The notes under the pieces: generated by a model
The model's input: the letters and a program-made list of their open reading frames with translations, nothing else
Told to the model about the DNA's origin: nothing
The model's database searches: none
In this document: in pieces, positions 51,085 to 58,776 of the stretch
Position numbering within the stretch: position 1 is the stretch's first letter
How the letters are laid out: the number at the start of each line of letters is the position of its first letter
Source of the DNA: Solobacterium sp.
Lineage (GTDB): Bacteria; Bacillota_I; Bacilli_A; Erysipelotrichales; Erysipelotrichaceae
Length of the DNA: 64,000 nt
Assembly (NCBI GenBank): GCA_017469885.1
Contig: JAFUFO010000038.1
Span: 232,961 to 296,960, forward strand
Direction of reading: 5' to 3'
Made by a program: the position numbers and the translations under genes

Positions 51085-52341
51085 CTATACCTCAAGCGCG
51101 GTCATATGCTCGAATGTCTCGCGCCGAATTACCAATCTGTCAGTTCCGTCTTTGACGAATACCACTGCCGGCAGCGGCAGTTTGTTGTAATGGCTGGCCA
51201 TGGAATAGCCGTATGCGCCGGTTGTCTTCAGTACAATCAGATCGCCCCTCTGCATGTCCGGAAGACTGATTTTCTGAATCAGGATGTCACCTGATTCGCA
51301 GCATTTTCCTGCGACGGTATATTCCGTATCCGCAGGTTCGTTTTCTTTTCCGTCGACGAATGCATCATATTCCGCCTGGTAGAGTGCCGGCCGGATGTTG
51401 TCGGACATACCGCCGTCCACGAATACGTAATGCCGGTTCGGCGTCGTCTTGATTCCGCCTGCGGTGTAGATGGTGTAACCCGCTTCCGCGACAATACTGC
51501 GTCCCGGTTCGATCAGGATGCGGTGAACGTTCAGCCCGTTCTTCTCGTTCTCTTCTTTACAGGTATCGAGAATGAACCGGCATACTTCATCAGTCGGGAT
51601 CGGCGCGTCCGATGCGGTATATCTTGCGGCGAAACCGCCGCCGATATTGATCGCTCCGATGTCCGTTCCATAGGTGTCTTTCATATGCTTTGCATATTCG
51701 AACAGCTTGCGGATCTCTTCGCCGAATGCATTGCGGTCAAAGATCTGCGATCCGATATGCGCATGGAAGCCATCGAATGAGACATGCGGGCATGCATTCA
51801 GCACTTCGATTGCCTTTACGATTTCCTCTTCATTCAGGAACGAGATGCCGAATTTACTGTCGACGTGCGCAGTAACGATGTAGTTATGCGTATGCGCTTC
51901 AACGCCCGGATTGACCCGCAGTAATGCATGGATTGTATAGTCCGCATTCTCCGACAGTTCCTTCAGGAGCTCCGCTTCCTGCACATTGTCGACCACGAAG
52001 GTTCCGACATGTTCCGAAAGCGCGTATGTGATTTCTTCCGGGGTCTTGTTGTTGCCATGGAAGAAGATCTTCGACATGTCATATCCTGCCTGCTTTGCGG
52101 TATAGATTTCACCGCCCGATACCACATCGAGATACATTCCGTATTCTGCGATCAGCTTTACGATTGCCTTACAGCTGAATGCCTTTGACGCATACAGGAC
52201 ACCGGTTTCGAATGTGTCACTCCGGAAATGTTCCCGATAGCTGTTCAGGATATCGCAGATTCTGCCTTCGTCATACACATACAGCGGCGTTCCGTATTTC
52301 GCTGCCAGTGCGCGGATGTTCATACCTCCGATTTCTGCCAT
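51085..52341 (-). CDS. lysA: Diaminopimelate decarboxylase
   Basis: 418 residues from the ATG at 52339-52341, 8 nt after GGAGG; an upstream TTG reading was rejected. Fold-type III PLP enzyme: TPLYVYDEGRI, YASKAFSCKAI (PLP Lys), FHGNNKTPEEI, HAHIGSQIFD, INIGGGFAARY and a C-terminal CCESGDIL with the Cys at the dimer active site. It turns meso-DAP into lysine. It is the first gene of the operon and the one directly behind the lysine riboswitch and its terminator, so lysine should switch off all four genes. Confidence 0.95.
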   Translation of the reverse strand: MAEIGGMNIRALAAKYGTPLYVYDEGRICDILNSYREHFRSDTFETGVLYASKAFSCKAIVKLIAEYGMYLDVVSGGEIYTAKQAGYDMSKIFFHGNNKTPEEITYALSEHVGTFVVDNVQEAELLKELSENADYTIHALLRVNPGVEAHTHNYIVTAHVDSKFGISFLNEEEIVKAIEVLNACPHVSFDGFHAHIGSQIFDRNAFGEEIRKLFEYAKHMKDTYGTDIGAINIGGGFAARYTASDAPIPTDEVCRFILDTCKEENEKNGLNVHRILIEPGRSIVAEAGYTIYTAGGIKTTPNRHYVFVDGGMSDNIRPALYQAEYDAFVDGKENEPADTEYTVAGKCCESGDILIQKISLPDMQRGDLIVLKTTGAYGYSMASHYNKLPLPAVVFVKDGTDRLVIRRETFEHMTALEV

Positions 52342-52352
52342 AAGCACTACCT

Positions 52353-52388
52353 CCAAAAAAATACCGGCAGAATACTATCCGCCGGTAC
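52353..52388 (-). terminator. Riboswitch-controlled terminator in front of lysA
   Basis: TACCGGC and GCCGGTA form a 7-bp stem with a 12-nt loop, then seven T residues leading into the lysA ribosome site. It lies directly after the L-box aptamer, so lysine binding would favour it. Confidence 0.85.
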
Positions 52389-52403
52389 ACATAAACCCCT
52401 CGA

Positions 52404-52560
52404 CCGATAGCACTCCTACTTTCGTAGACAGTCTGCCGGATGTTCTCCGTCAGCCCACCGCACCGCAGCGCCCTGCGGACCGGTTCGGCGGAATTGCCTC
52501 CGTATGTCATCCAGTGCCTGCCGGCTCTGACATACCTCTTCGCTTCCGCGCCTCTATCAT
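52404..52560 (-). ncRNA. Lysine riboswitch (L-box) controlling lysA-dapA-dapB-ddh
   Basis: On the minus strand the P1 helix is GATAG at 52558-52554 with CTATC at 52410-52406. Directly inside are the conserved words GAGGCGCGG, AAGAGGTATG, GGAGGCAAT, CGCCGAACC, GACTGTC and GGAGTGCTATC, in the order and spacing of known lysine aptamers such as B. subtilis lysC. The rest of the 320-bp space between lysA and the dipeptidase gene (52342-52661) contains this element, its terminator and an AT-rich upstream part with no gene. Confidence 0.9.
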
Positions 52561-52661
52561 TGATGTGAATTTATCACAGCCGGTACTCCTTTTCAATACA
52601 TATACCCGGCATTCTGATAAATTCTTTCAGTTTTTTGAAAATTTGTATGAAACAAAACCGT

Positions 52662-54122
52662 TCAGTTGTCCGCCCGGGAGTAGCCGTTCTTCATGTGCTC
52701 ACTCGCCGTCAGGGTCAGTTTGTTAAGCGCTTTTACGGTTTCTGAACTTGCCATTGCGCAGACTGTTTCATTGGCCTCTGCACATAAGGACATATCGCCG
52801 GAATCTGTCATCTTCGCATCATATTCATTCAGAATCCGATGTGCTCCGCAGGCAACCGCATTCTGATAACGCTCCACATCCTGAATCGCTGCGCCGTAAT
52901 GCGGATCCGCAAGCAGGCCGATCAGACGGCTTGCCCAGTAGAAGTTTTCCGTCGATACATCCAGGGCAACCTCACTGATGTATTTCGGCATCGAAGTCAC
53001 ATTCGTATAAAGCGGAATCATCGCATTGAATGCATTGGAGCTGTAAGTAATCCACTCAATGCCCTGCAGTTCCTTCGGCATATAGCCACGGATCTGACAG
53101 AGGACGGTGATGCCGGTGCGGCTGATGCCGATCGGACGGTAGATTCCCTTGCGGGGATCTTCCGCTTTCTGATAGGGATTGTACGGTGTTCCCTGATAGT
53201 AAGAAGAAAGAATATATTTCACATCTTCCGGTGTGATCTTCTTCTCCGGCACCAGTGCCCAGGGAATATCATCATACTCCGGCCAGATATCCGCATCCGG
53301 TCCATCCCAGACATAGGTGTTCGGATTGAAGTAGCGGGCCATATACCAGCCGCGGGGATTGTTGTAAATATGATCTGCGTCACTGTGTGAACCATAGGCA
53401 TAACGCGGATTGAATTCTTCTCCCTGGTTCAGATTCAGATGATACTTCTCCGTAAACTCCTTCAGATCGGCTGAGCACATGAAGTTTTCCTGTTCTCCGT
53501 ATGCATCGTCAAAGTCAAAGAAGTCAATGCCGAGACGGTTGGGCATGATCACATACTCCTCGTCCTTTACCCGGCGTGCCATCCAGTGATGACCGCCGAT
53601 GGTTTCGAGCCACCAGACTTCATCCGCATCATTGAATCCGATACCGTTGGCTTCGTAGGTTCCGTATTCTTCCAGCAGCGCACCAAGGCGTTTTACGCCT
53701 TCCCGTGCAGAGTGAATATACGGAAGCACCAGCACAACCAGGTCTTCTTCGCCAAGGCCGCCGGGCTGTTCTTCCTCAGTGTCGGTCTTTGCCTTATAAA
53801 CCACATAGGGATCGGCACCGAGCACCCGCGGATTAGAGGTGATCGTCTCGGTTGCGGTCATTCCGACATTCGCTTCATTGATTCCGCTGGCTGCCCAGAT
53901 GCCGTCTTTCGGATCAACACTCGGGCTTGCGGTATAGCGCATCGGATTATCCGGAAGCGTTACCTTCCGATGTCCGATCACACTGGTATATTCGTTTTTC
54001 TGATTTTCCGGATTTACGACAATTGTTTTCTTTACATCGAAATGCCCGTCATCGGTGCGGGCAATCATTGTCGATCCGTCATAACTGGCCAGCTTGCCGA
54101 CCAGGATCGTAGTACATGCCAT
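52662..54122 (-). CDS. C69-family dipeptidase
   Basis: 486 residues, the usual size of PepD/DipA-type enzymes of the Ntn-hydrolase group. It begins MACTTILVGKLASYDGSTMIARTDD with the Cys at position 3 that serves as nucleophile after removal of the first residues, then SPSVDPKDGIWAASGINEANV, and later DEVWWLETIGGHHWMARRV and EFNPRYAYGSHSDADHIYNN. These cytoplasmic enzymes cut dipeptides with broad specificity and are common in peptide-fermenting gut bacteria. GGAG ribosome site. Single gene, no clear terminator. Confidence 0.9.
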   Translation of the reverse strand: MACTTILVGKLASYDGSTMIARTDDGHFDVKKTIVVNPENQKNEYTSVIGHRKVTLPDNPMRYTASPSVDPKDGIWAASGINEANVGMTATETITSNPRVLGADPYVVYKAKTDTEEEQPGGLGEEDLVVLVLPYIHSAREGVKRLGALLEEYGTYEANGIGFNDADEVWWLETIGGHHWMARRVKDEEYVIMPNRLGIDFFDFDDAYGEQENFMCSADLKEFTEKYHLNLNQGEEFNPRYAYGSHSDADHIYNNPRGWYMARYFNPNTYVWDGPDADIWPEYDDIPWALVPEKKITPEDVKYILSSYYQGTPYNPYQKAEDPRKGIYRPIGISRTGITVLCQIRGYMPKELQGIEWITYSSNAFNAMIPLYTNVTSMPKYISEVALDVSTENFYWASRLIGLLADPHYGAAIQDVERYQNAVACGAHRILNEYDAKMTDSGDMSLCAEANETVCAMASSETVKALNKLTLTASEHMKNGYSRADN

Positions 54123-54191
54123 ACTGCATTTTCTCCTTGTCTTACCGCAGTTATTCTACAATTCCTGCAGGGTTTTTGAAACGTATCCGCT

Positions 54192-54882
54192 TCATTCCTT
54201 CGCTTTCACGCAATGGAAAACGGCAATGCTTTTCACATTCGTAACATCTGTGGATTCATACATGGAAGACAGCCGCTCCCTGAGCGTCTCAACGGTTTCA
54301 AACGGCGGTGTGGAGAATCCCTTTCTTCACATAGATGCCGTTGATCCACTTATCGGTATGCGGATTGGCGTCCTTCACATAGAAACAGCCCATGAACTGT
54401 CCGCCGGGTTTCAGCACACGGAAGGTTTCCCGGTAAGCGGCTTCCTTGTCCGGGAATGCATGGAACCCGTTCAGGGAAACCACAATATCAAAACGGTTGT
54501 CTTCAAATGGCAGTGCACCGACATCTCCCTGTACAAACCGGATGTTGGAAATGTTCATTTCCTGTGCCCGCTGTCGGGCTGTCTCCATCATCTTCGGAGA
54601 ATAGTCGAGACAGGTAATGTCTGCCTTCGGAAAGGTTCTGAATACCGGCATGGAGATCACGCCGGTGCCAACCGGAACCTCCAGAATCGAGCCGGAAAAG
54701 TCCGCCGGGATGTGTTCAAAGGATTTCGCCTGATACTCCAGCGCATCCTCCTGCGTCATCTGCCACACTGCCTTCAGGATCAGCCGTCCGATCGCATTCG
54801 TGCCGAGCATCATATTGTCATAAATGTTGTGGGCCTTGCCCAGGTTTTTATATGCCTGCTTGATTTCTGTCTTACGCTCCAT
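54192..54882 (-). pseudogene. Class I SAM-dependent methyltransferase gene broken by a one-base insertion
   Basis: The first 190 residues carry the Rossmann methyltransferase motifs: ILEVPVGTGVISMPV, TCLDYSPKMMETAR, VQGDVGALPFEDNRFDIVVS and FRVLKPGGQF. The frame then reads KKGILHTAV and stops at 54298. Skipping one base in the GGG at 54321-54319 restores a continuing frame of about 40 codons ending at 54192: it begins GFSTPPFETVETLRERLSS and includes VKSIAVFHCVK, the normal C-terminus of this family. The full gene is 691 nt, that is 230 codons plus one base. It may be a true frameshift mutation, a sequencing or assembly error in a G run, or programmed shifting at AAAGGG. The methyl acceptor is unknown. 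Confidence 0.82.
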
Positions 54883-54950
54883 GGAAACCGCCTCCAGATG
54901 TTAGTATACTCTAACCACTCAGTTCCTGCCATTCCCGGTTCATTTCTCCA

Positions 54951-54975
54951 AAAAGAAAAAAGGGCCGTCGGCCCT
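54951..54975 (-). terminator. Rho-independent terminator of the Hsp20 gene
   Basis: A short GC-rich stem AGGGC/GCCCT followed by a long T-rich run on the minus strand. Confidence 0.72.
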
Positions 54976-55016
54976 GTTCATGCAGGACCTCACAGCCCCT
55001 CTGCTGTGACAGTTCG

Positions 55017-55469
55017 TCATTCAATCATGATCTGATGCGGATGCTCGATCTGTTTCGGTTCCTCTTTCTTCGGAACATTCAGGGTAAGCACGCCGCCCTC
55101 AAACGATGCTTTGATATCTTCGGTCCGGTAGTTCTCACCCAGATAGAAGGATCTGGACATCGTGCCGGCATAACGCTCCTGGCGGATGATGGTGCCTTCC
55201 TTATCCTTTTCATTCTGTTCATGACCCTTGTTTGCGGTGATGGTGAGATAACCATTTTCCAGTTCAATCCGGATGTCTTCCTTCTTGAAACCCGGAAGGT
55301 CGATCTCAAGATCATAATGATCCTCATGTTCACGGACATCGGTTAACATCTCCCGTCCGGCACGCTTGCCGTAGAGTCTGCGGTTAAGACGGTTCATCTC
55401 CTTCTCCAGCCCGAAATCATCAAACCAGTTGTCAAATAAATTCTCTGTAAACAGTTCAGGTACTAACAT
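55017..55469 (-). CDS. Small heat-shock protein (Hsp20/alpha-crystallin)
   Basis: 150 residues from the ATG at 55467-55469, 10 nt after AGGAGG; a longer reading was rejected. The N-terminus is Phe/Trp-rich (LFDNWFDDFGLEKEM), followed by the alpha-crystallin domain with HYDLEIDLPGFKKEDI, NGYLTITAN, RSFYLGE and the signature ASFEGGVLTLNVPKKE. The end HPHQIMIE carries an I-x-I type motif. It binds unfolded proteins during heat stress. The promoter is a near-perfect SigA type overlapping a CIRCE operator, so it should be repressed by HrcA. Confidence 0.95.
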   Translation of the reverse strand: MLVPELFTENLFDNWFDDFGLEKEMNRLNRRLYGKRAGREMLTDVREHEDHYDLEIDLPGFKKEDIRIELENGYLTITANKGHEQNEKDKEGTIIRQERYAGTMSRSFYLGENYRTEDIKASFEGGVLTLNVPKKEEPKQIEHPHQIMIE

Positions 55470-55599
55470 AGTGCATTTACCTCCTTTACTTAATCCATTG
55501 TTCTTTCTTATGAATGAACTATGTCTTATGTAAGGGGAATGGAGGGTTTGGACTCTGTGAATCACCTTCGGAATCTTCTCTGATTTCCTTTACACCCAT

Positions 55600-55642
55600 G
55601 TTATAGTTCCACTTTTTAGCACTGTCAAGGGTAGAGTGCTAA
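55600..55642 (-). promoter_or_regulatory. SigA promoter overlapping a CIRCE operator in front of the Hsp20 gene
   Basis: On the minus strand TTGACA (55628-55623) and TATAAC (55605-55600) are 17 nt apart. The CIRCE inverted repeat TTAGCACTG, 9 nt, GAGTGCTAA occupies 55616-55642 on the plus strand and covers the -35 region. This is the binding site of the HrcA repressor. Confidence 0.93.
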
Positions 55643-55700
55643 ATATTTTGATTATTTCTTCCGGTGCAGATTTCCTGAATTTCGGTATTTGTTGAGACGG

Positions 55701-55741
55701 CAAAAAGAAAACAGATATGCGGTGATTTTTGCATATCTGTT
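55701..55741 (-). terminator. Rho-independent terminator of the lipoprotein gene
   Basis: A 10-bp stem ACAGATATGC/GCATATCTGT followed by a T-rich run on the minus strand, 11 nt after the stop. Confidence 0.85.
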
Positions 55742-55751
55742 CAGAAACAAT

Positions 55752-56183
55752 TCAGTTGAGGGAACCGCCGGCAGCTTCCACTGCACTTTCAAGATCGAAG
55801 TTCTGCGGATCGAATGCGCCCTCGTCCATAATCAGCACCGTAACGGAACCGGAAGCTTTTTCAGTGACTGTTGCGCTCACATCATATTCCCCTGCCGCAA
55901 TCGGGTAGCTGTTCAGACTCTGATCTCTGATCGGCTCACTCAATTCGATATTTCCCGTGTGGTCCTTGAACATGACATTTACTTCACCCTTGTCAATATT
56001 CGCGCTGATTACAACACACTGACCTTCCCCTACGGTCATGGCTCCGGAGGCAGCGGAGTCCGTGTCCGCATTCTTTGCGGTGATTTCAGTAACAGCGGGA
56101 GTTGATGTCATTGCGAATTCCGATTTACTGCAGCCGGTAAGCATCAGCAATGCAGCAGCCGCAATGGCTAACTTTTTTATCAT
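55752..56183 (-). CDS. Small secreted lipoprotein of unknown function
   Basis: 143 residues from the ATG at 56181-56183 (AGGAG upstream). A lipobox LTGC ends a short signal sequence (MIKKLAIAAAALLMLTGC), so the Cys will be lipidated and the protein held at the outer face of the membrane. The mature part is beta-rich with repeated V/I-x-V pattern and no known family recognised by eye; VGEGQCVVISANIDKGEVNVMF resembles a small beta-sandwich, possibly a DUF-type domain. Two further Cys residues are absent or single, so no disulphide is evident. Own promoter and terminator. Confidence 0.72.
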   Translation of the reverse strand: MIKKLAIAAAALLMLTGCSKSEFAMTSTPAVTEITAKNADTDSAASGAMTVGEGQCVVISANIDKGEVNVMFKDHTGNIELSEPIRDQSLNSYPIAAGEYDVSATVTEKASGSVTVLIMDEGAFDPQNFDLESAVEAAGGSLN

Positions 56184-56236
56184 TTCAGTTGTTCTCCTGT
56201 TCGTCCCATCCATTATACACATTCAGGGTAATCTGC

Positions 56237-57619
56237 CTAGTCTGCCCTGCGATATGCCGCACGCTGCTTTCTGCCGTGCAGGTAATACAGGACTTCCAGA
56301 ATCGCACAGGCCATCCATCCGACCGGATAGCCGAAGCCGACAGCACGCGGCGTATTCATGATGAAACGTGTCATCATAAAGAGATAGATCTGCCGGATCA
56401 CGACAAAGCTTGTCAGCATGATGACCATCGGTCCGCGGGAATCACCGCGTCCGCGCAGCGCACCGGCCAGTGTGTGGTTGATGACATTGAACGAGATAAA
56501 CAGCATGTTTGTCCGGATGAACAGGCTTCCGTACCGGATGACCTCCGGTTCACTGGAGAACAGCTGGATCGACGCCGGCGCAAACAGATAAATGATAAGG
56601 ATGATCACGCCGGTGACCGCAAGCGCCAGACCGACCGTGATCACGGTACCGTTCTCTGCGCGCTCTTCCTTTCCGGCGCCGACATTCTGAGAGACAAAGG
56701 TCGTTGCGGCAGCAGCCATACTCTGCATCGGCAGCATCACGAACTGGTCGAGCTTGTTGTAGGTGCTCCAGCCGGCCATGACATCCGAGCCGAAGTAGTT
56801 AATATAAGACTGCACGAAAACATTCGAGAATGCGGTAATGACCGACTGGATGCCGGCCGGAAGTCCGACCGAGAAAATCATCTTCAGATGGTCTTTATCG
56901 ATATGCAGGTCATGCCAGGTCAGCTTGTAAATATCGTTTGTCCTCGTCAGCAGCAACAGAATCAGACCAGCCGAAACAAACTGCGAAATGATCGTCGCAT
57001 AAGCAACGCCCGCAATGCCCGCATGGAAGACCACCACAAACAGCAGGTCCAGCACGATATTCATAAGACTTGTCAGGATCAGGAAGTACAGCGGACGTGT
57101 CGTATCGCCGACCGAGCGCAGAATACCGCTTCCCATGTTGTAGATCAGAAGACCGGCGATTCCCCAGAAGTAGATGCGCACATAGACGGATGCCTGCGGA
57201 AATACATCTTCCGGCGTTGCCATAAACCGCAGCATCGGACCGACGCCGAATACACCGAGCACGGTGAATACCGCAGAGATCAGAAAGGTCATCGCCATTG
57301 TTGTTTCAATGGCGGAGTGAAGCCGCTCCTGGTTGTCCGAACCGAACTGCCGTGCGATCACGACCGAGGCGCCAACCGAAAAGCCATTGAAAAAGAAGAC
57401 GGCCATGTTGGTGATCATGGAGGTGGAGCCGACTGCCGCAAGGGCCTCCTTGCCCACAAAGTTTCCGACCACAATCATATCCACGGTGTTGTACAGCATC
57501 TGGAATACATTTCCCAGCATCAGCGGAAGCGAAAACAGGATGATCTGTTTTACGATCGATCCGCTGGTCATATTCACGCTGGTCGTCTGCCGATGCCGGT
57601 TTCTTCTGAATTTCGTCAC
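56237..57619 (-). CDS. MATE-family multidrug/toxin efflux transporter
   Basis: 460 residues from the GTG at 57617-57619, which follows a TATAAT box by 7 nt; an ATG 48 nt later is the alternative. About 12 membrane segments in two six-helix halves. Family marks include LPLMLGNVFQMLYNTVD, KEALAAVGSTSMITNMAVFF, ARQFGSDNQERLH and later MAGWSTYNKLDQFV and GALRGRGDSRGPM. MATE transporters export cationic drugs or metabolites using Na+ or H+. The protein belongs to the DinF/NorM-like group by wording (SALL). It is divergent from the Nudix gene, with both starts placed near their -10 boxes. Confidence 0.92.
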   Translation of the reverse strand: MTKFRRNRHRQTTSVNMTSGSIVKQIILFSLPLMLGNVFQMLYNTVDMIVVGNFVGKEALAAVGSTSMITNMAVFFFNGFSVGASVVIARQFGSDNQERLHSAIETTMAMTFLISAVFTVLGVFGVGPMLRFMATPEDVFPQASVYVRIYFWGIAGLLIYNMGSGILRSVGDTTRPLYFLILTSLMNIVLDLLFVVVFHAGIAGVAYATIISQFVSAGLILLLLTRTNDIYKLTWHDLHIDKDHLKMIFSVGLPAGIQSVITAFSNVFVQSYINYFGSDVMAGWSTYNKLDQFVMLPMQSMAAAATTFVSQNVGAGKEERAENGTVITVGLALAVTGVIILIIYLFAPASIQLFSSEPEVIRYGSLFIRTNMLFISFNVINHTLAGALRGRGDSRGPMVIMLTSFVVIRQIYLFMMTRFIMNTPRAVGFGYPVGWMACAILEVLYYLHGRKQRAAYRRAD

Positions 57620-57626
57620 GGGATGA

Positions 57627-57632
57627 ATTATA
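57627..57632 (-). promoter_or_regulatory. Promoter abutting the MATE gene
   Basis: TTCACA and TATAAT are 16 nt apart on the minus strand and the -10 ends 7 nt before the GTG start; no room for a ribosome site. Confidence 0.6.
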
Positions 57633-57687
57633 CTCCCGATTCCACGGATGTGAAGAAGAAAGCCCGCCGGGATCCTGTTTCCAACCG

Positions 57688-57693
57688 TATAAT
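57688..57693 (+). promoter_or_regulatory. -10 box 8 nt before the Nudix start codon
   Basis: A perfect TATAAT with GACAGCGT and then ATG. No Shine-Dalgarno and no clear -35. Confidence 0.55.
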
Positions 57694-57701
57694 GACAGCG
57701 T

Positions 57702-58121
57702 ATGACACAGACGGAACGTAAAACCCTGCGCGTCACCGCCGCCGTCATCGTGGAACACGGACAGGTGTTCGCAGTACAGCGCGGGTATGGGGAATACAAG
57801 GACAAATGGGAATTCCCCGGCGGAAAGATCGAGGCCGGGGAAACCCCGCAGGAAGCCCTGCACAGAGAAATCCTCGAAGAACTCGATACCGATATCGAGG
57901 TGCTGGACCTGCTCGATACCATCGAGACGGACTACCCTGCCTTTCACCTTTCGATGGACTGTTTTCTTGCGCGCATCCGAAGCGGCGATCTGTTTCTGAA
58001 GGAAGCGGAGGATTCCCGCTGGCTTTCGGAAGCGGAACTGGATGCCGTGGATTTCCTGCCGGCAGACCGGGTCCTGCTGGAAAAAATCCGGCCGCATCTG
58101 AAGAAAGGATCTGACCTATGA
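57702..58121 (+). CDS. Nudix hydrolase (MutT-like)
   Basis: 139 residues. The Nudix box starts GGKIEAGETPQEALHREILEEL (GX5EX7REUXEEXGU), with EFPGG before it. MutT-type members hydrolyse 8-oxo-dGTP; others act on ADP-ribose, CoA or dinucleoside polyphosphates. This box plus the short length fit MutT, but the 4-nt overlap with a KptA gene downstream makes a substrate in the same pathway (ADP-ribose derivatives) thinkable. Near-leaderless start. Confidence 0.88.
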   Translation: MTQTERKTLRVTAAVIVEHGQVFAVQRGYGEYKDKWEFPGGKIEAGETPQEALHREILEELDTDIEVLDLLDTIETDYPAFHLSMDCFLARIRSGDLFLKEAEDSRWLSEAELDAVDFLPADRVLLEKIRPHLKKGSDL

Positions 58122-58654
58122 ACTCTCTGAAATCGACAAGCAAATATATTTCCCTGATTCTGCGGCATAAGCCGGAAGTCATCGGAATCACCCTCGATGA
58201 CCATGGCTGGGCAGATACGCAGGCACTGATCGAAGGTGTAAACCGGACGTACCCGCTTACGATGGAACTGCTGGAGGAGATCGTCCGCACCGATGAAAAG
58301 CAGCGTTATTCCTTCAACGCGGACAAGTCCCGCATCCGGGCCAATCAGGGCCATTCGATTCCGGTCGATGCCGACCTTGCGGAAACAGAACCACCGGAAT
58401 CGCTGTATCACGGAACCGGCGAGAAAAGCGTTGCGTCCATTGAACGTGAAGGGCTTCGTCCGATGAGCCGGCTGTATGTGCATCTTTCCCCGGATGCCGC
58501 AACCGCCCGCAGTGTCGGATCACGGCATGGAAAACCGGTCATCTATCTTGTGCTTGCGGGTGAGATGCACCGCAGCGGATACCGGTTTTACCGCTCGGCC
58601 AACGGCGTATGGCTCACAAAGGAAGTGCCGGTCCGGTTCCTGAAACGCATCTGA
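58118..58654 (+). CDS. kptA: RNA 2'-phosphotransferase (Tpt1/KptA)
   Basis: 178 residues. Full-length Tpt1: N-terminal winged-helix segment (SKYISLILRHKPEVIGI, DDHGWADTQALI, NADKSRIRANQGHS) and the ADP-ribosyltransferase-like C-terminal half (ESLYHGTGEKSVASIEREGL, YVHLSPDAATARSVGSRHGKP, RFYRSANGVWLTKEVP). The conserved Arg-His-Arg-Arg residues occur in these segments. KptA moves the 2'-phosphate of RNA to NAD, giving ADP-ribose 1''-2''-cyclic phosphate. It overlaps the Nudix gene by 4 nt. Bacteria lack the fungal tRNA splicing pathway, so its natural RNA is not known. Confidence 0.93.
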   Translation: MNSLKSTSKYISLILRHKPEVIGITLDDHGWADTQALIEGVNRTYPLTMELLEEIVRTDEKQRYSFNADKSRIRANQGHSIPVDADLAETEPPESLYHGTGEKSVASIEREGLRPMSRLYVHLSPDAATARSVGSRHGKPVIYLVLAGEMHRSGYRFYRSANGVWLTKEVPVRFLKRI

Positions 58655-58699
58655 GACAGCGAATGAGCGTGCCGTATCTGCCGGACCGCATTCCTGCGA

Positions 58700-58750
58700 T
58701 ATAATAAATGTCAGAAACCGCAGATATCCGGCGCTGCCGGATTCCTGCAT
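58700..58750 (+). promoter_or_regulatory. Promoter box and leader hairpin in front of deoC
   Basis: TATAAT at 58700-58705 is followed by a leader of about 65 nt with a hairpin (GCAG/CTGC outer, ATCCGGC/GCCGGAT inner, loop GCT) at about 58722-58750. No riboswitch class is recognised. Confidence 0.4.
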
Positions 58751-58776
58751 GAAATTAAGGAGAACAATTATTACTT

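Noticed and set aside
56150..57721. A 523-codon open frame on the plus strand opposite the MATE gene
   Set aside because: It lies wholly antisense to a clear 12-helix transporter, its translation is Arg/His/Gln-rich with no family pattern, and long antisense frames are common in this codon usage. The same holds for long frames opposite the antiporter (8322-9440), transketolase (5226-6350) and glycyl radical (59680-61014) genes.
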